Positions 63,009 to 64,000 of a stretch of DNA of 64,000 nt are shown one piece after another. The stretch lies in the NCBI GenBank assembly GCA_902362375.1, contig CABIVS010000015.1:62001-126000 (forward strand), in the 5' to 3' direction. Within the stretch, counting starts at the first letter, position 1; the number at the start of each line of letters is the position of its first letter. The notes beneath the pieces are model-generated. The model was not told where the DNA came from, ran no database searches, and was given only the letters and a program-made list of their open reading frames with translations. The position numbers were made by a program, and so were the translations under genes. The DNA is from Bacteroidaceae bacterium. GTDB taxonomy: Bacteria > Bacteroidota > Bacteroidia > Bacteroidales > Bacteroidaceae.

Positions 63009-64000
63009 ATGAATGAATTAACGGGAGCGGACTTTAAATCCGCAACTGAAATGAATGATGACAACAAAAAGTTGTTTATCGAAACCTATGGCTGCCAGAT
63101 GAATGTAGCCGACAGTGAGGTGATTGCCTCGGTGATGCAAATGGCGGGTTATTCCGTAGCCGAAACGCTGGAGGAAGCCGATGCCGTGTTTATGAATACC
63201 TGTTCCATCCGCGACAATGCGGAGCAGAAGATTCTGAATCGCCTGGAGTTTTTCCACTCGCTGAAGAAAAAGAAAAAGCACCTGATTGTAGGTGTATTGG
63301 GTTGTATGGCCGAACGGGTAAAGGATGATCTGATAACGAATCATCATGTCGACCTCGTTGTGGGGCCGGATGCTTACCTGACGTTGCCCGACCTGATTGC
63401 CGCCGTAGAAACCGGTGAAAAAGCAATCAATGTGGAGCTTTCTACTACCGAGACTTATCGGGATGTGATTCCGTCGCGTATCTGCGGCAATCATATTTCG
63501 GGTTTTGTATCCATCATGCGTGGCTGCAATAACTTCTGCACCTATTGCATCGTGCCCTATACTCGTGGACGCGAGCGTAGCCGTGACGTAGAAAGCATCC
63601 TGAATGAAGTGGCAGACCTCGTGGCGAAAGGCTATAAGGAAGTCACCCTGTTGGGGCAGAACGTCAACTCTTACCGTTTTGAAAGACCGACAGGCGAAGT
63701 GGTTACTTTCCCGATGTTGCTCCGAACGGTGGCTGAAGCTGCTCCGGGAGTGCGCATTCGTTTCACAACTTCCCATCCGAAAGACATGAGCGATGAGACG
63801 CTGGAAGTAATTGCGCAAGTCCCCAATGTGTGTAAACACATCCATCTGCCTGTGCAGAGCGGCAGTTCGCGTATTCTGAAACTGATGAACCGTAAATATA
63901 CCCGTGAGTGGTATCTGGACCGGGTGGCAGCTATCAAACGTATCATTCCCGATTGCGGATTGACTACCGATATTTTCTCCGGTTTTCATTCTGAAACGGA
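63009..64000 (+). CDS. miaB: tRNA-2-methylthio-N6-dimethylallyladenosine synthase (3' end cut by window)
   Basis: An ATG at 63009 opens a frame that runs without a stop to the window end (330 codons seen). The N-terminal MTTase domain has Cys29 (ETYGCQMN), Cys65 (NTCSIRDNA) and Cys99 (GVLGCMAER). The radical SAM domain has Cys173, Cys177 and Cys180 in RGCNNFCTYCIVPYTRGRE. Later LLGQNVNSY and HLPVQSGSSRIL are present. It adds the methylthio group to i6A37 of tRNAs. Another start (63051, MNDD) is possible but less likely. The C-terminal TRAM domain would lie outside the window. The gene is preceded by the leader-like region at 62741-62860. Confidence 0.95.
   Translation, partial: MNELTGADFKSATEMNDDNKKLFIETYGCQMNVADSEVIASVMQMAGYSVAETLEEADAVFMNTCSIRDNAEQKILNRLEFFHSLKKKKKHLIVGVLGCMAERVKDDLITNHHVDLVVGPDAYLTLPDLIAAVETGEKAINVELSTTETYRDVIPSRICGNHISGFVSIMRGCNNFCTYCIVPYTRGRERSRDVESILNEVADLVAKGYKEVTLLGQNVNSYRFERPTGEVVTFPMLLRTVAEAAPGVRIRFTTSHPKDMSDETLEVIAQVPNVCKHIHLPVQSGSSRILKLMNRKYTREWYLDRVAAIKRIIPDCGLTTDIFSGFHSET

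Noticed and set aside
63018..63989. 323-codon minus-strand open frame opposite miaB
   Set aside because: It is antisense to the clear miaB coding sequence, whose Fe-S cysteine motifs are all intact; the long antisense frame reflects codon composition.
1..64000. CRISPR arrays, tRNA or rRNA genes, insertion sequences
   Set aside because: No regularly spaced repeats with unique spacers, no tRNA-like cloverleaf in the intergenic stretches read, no transposase motif and no flanking target duplications were seen.

Overview
The window looks like a Bacteroides (human-gut type Bacteroidetes) chromosome. The signs are three SusC/SusD pairs, two giant hybrid two-component regulators, an ECF sigma/FecR pair wired to an STN-containing SusC, many short-lipobox lipoproteins, promoters of the TAnnTTTG type, and housekeeping genes typical of the genus (rubrerythrin, NadB, a succinate-type CoA transferase, MiaB). 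No rRNA, tRNA, insertion sequence or CRISPR array was seen. No function is proved by sequence alone; family calls rest on motifs read by eye.

Layout. 1-3169: the tail of an unidentified gene, a DUF4294 protein and a helix-hairpin-helix surface protein. 3214-16790: an ECF sigma factor, a FecR anti-sigma factor, an STN-SusC transducer, SusD, a DUF4843 lipoprotein, a PKD-like lipoprotein, a zinc metalloprotease with an intact HExxH site, and a paralogue whose zinc site is destroyed. This looks like a protein- or peptide-directed uptake locus rather than a glycan locus. 16908-17681: a lone radical SAM enzyme.

17754-36178: polysaccharide utilisation locus (PUL) A. A hybrid two-component regulator and a sialate O-acetylesterase-type esterase lie on the minus strand. 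Diverging from them on the plus strand are SusC, SusD, two tandem heparinase II/III-like lyases, a GH88 unsaturated uronyl hydrolase, a small lipoprotein and a fimbrillin/FISUMP lipoprotein. Together they suggest import and depolymerisation of an acetylated, uronic-acid-containing, probably unsulfated polysaccharide. 36179-36959 holds no gene but has a terminator, a degenerate 22-bp tandem repeat built of dyads, and a possible small RNA. 36960-39465: a SulP anion transporter and rubrerythrin.

39665-52558: PUL B, all minus strand. A GH130 enzyme, an MFS transporter, an unrecognised lipoprotein, SusC and SusD form one tight operon. A second hybrid regulator follows. Mannoside processing is the best guess. 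52924-64000: mostly housekeeping genes (NadB, PH-domain membrane protein, dihydrolipoamide dehydrogenase, thioredoxin-like lipoprotein, PBP4-type D-Ala-D-Ala carboxypeptidase, AAA/DUF4143 ATPase, succinate-type CoA transferase, a small membrane protein, and the start of miaB). Several long inverted repeats lie between them.
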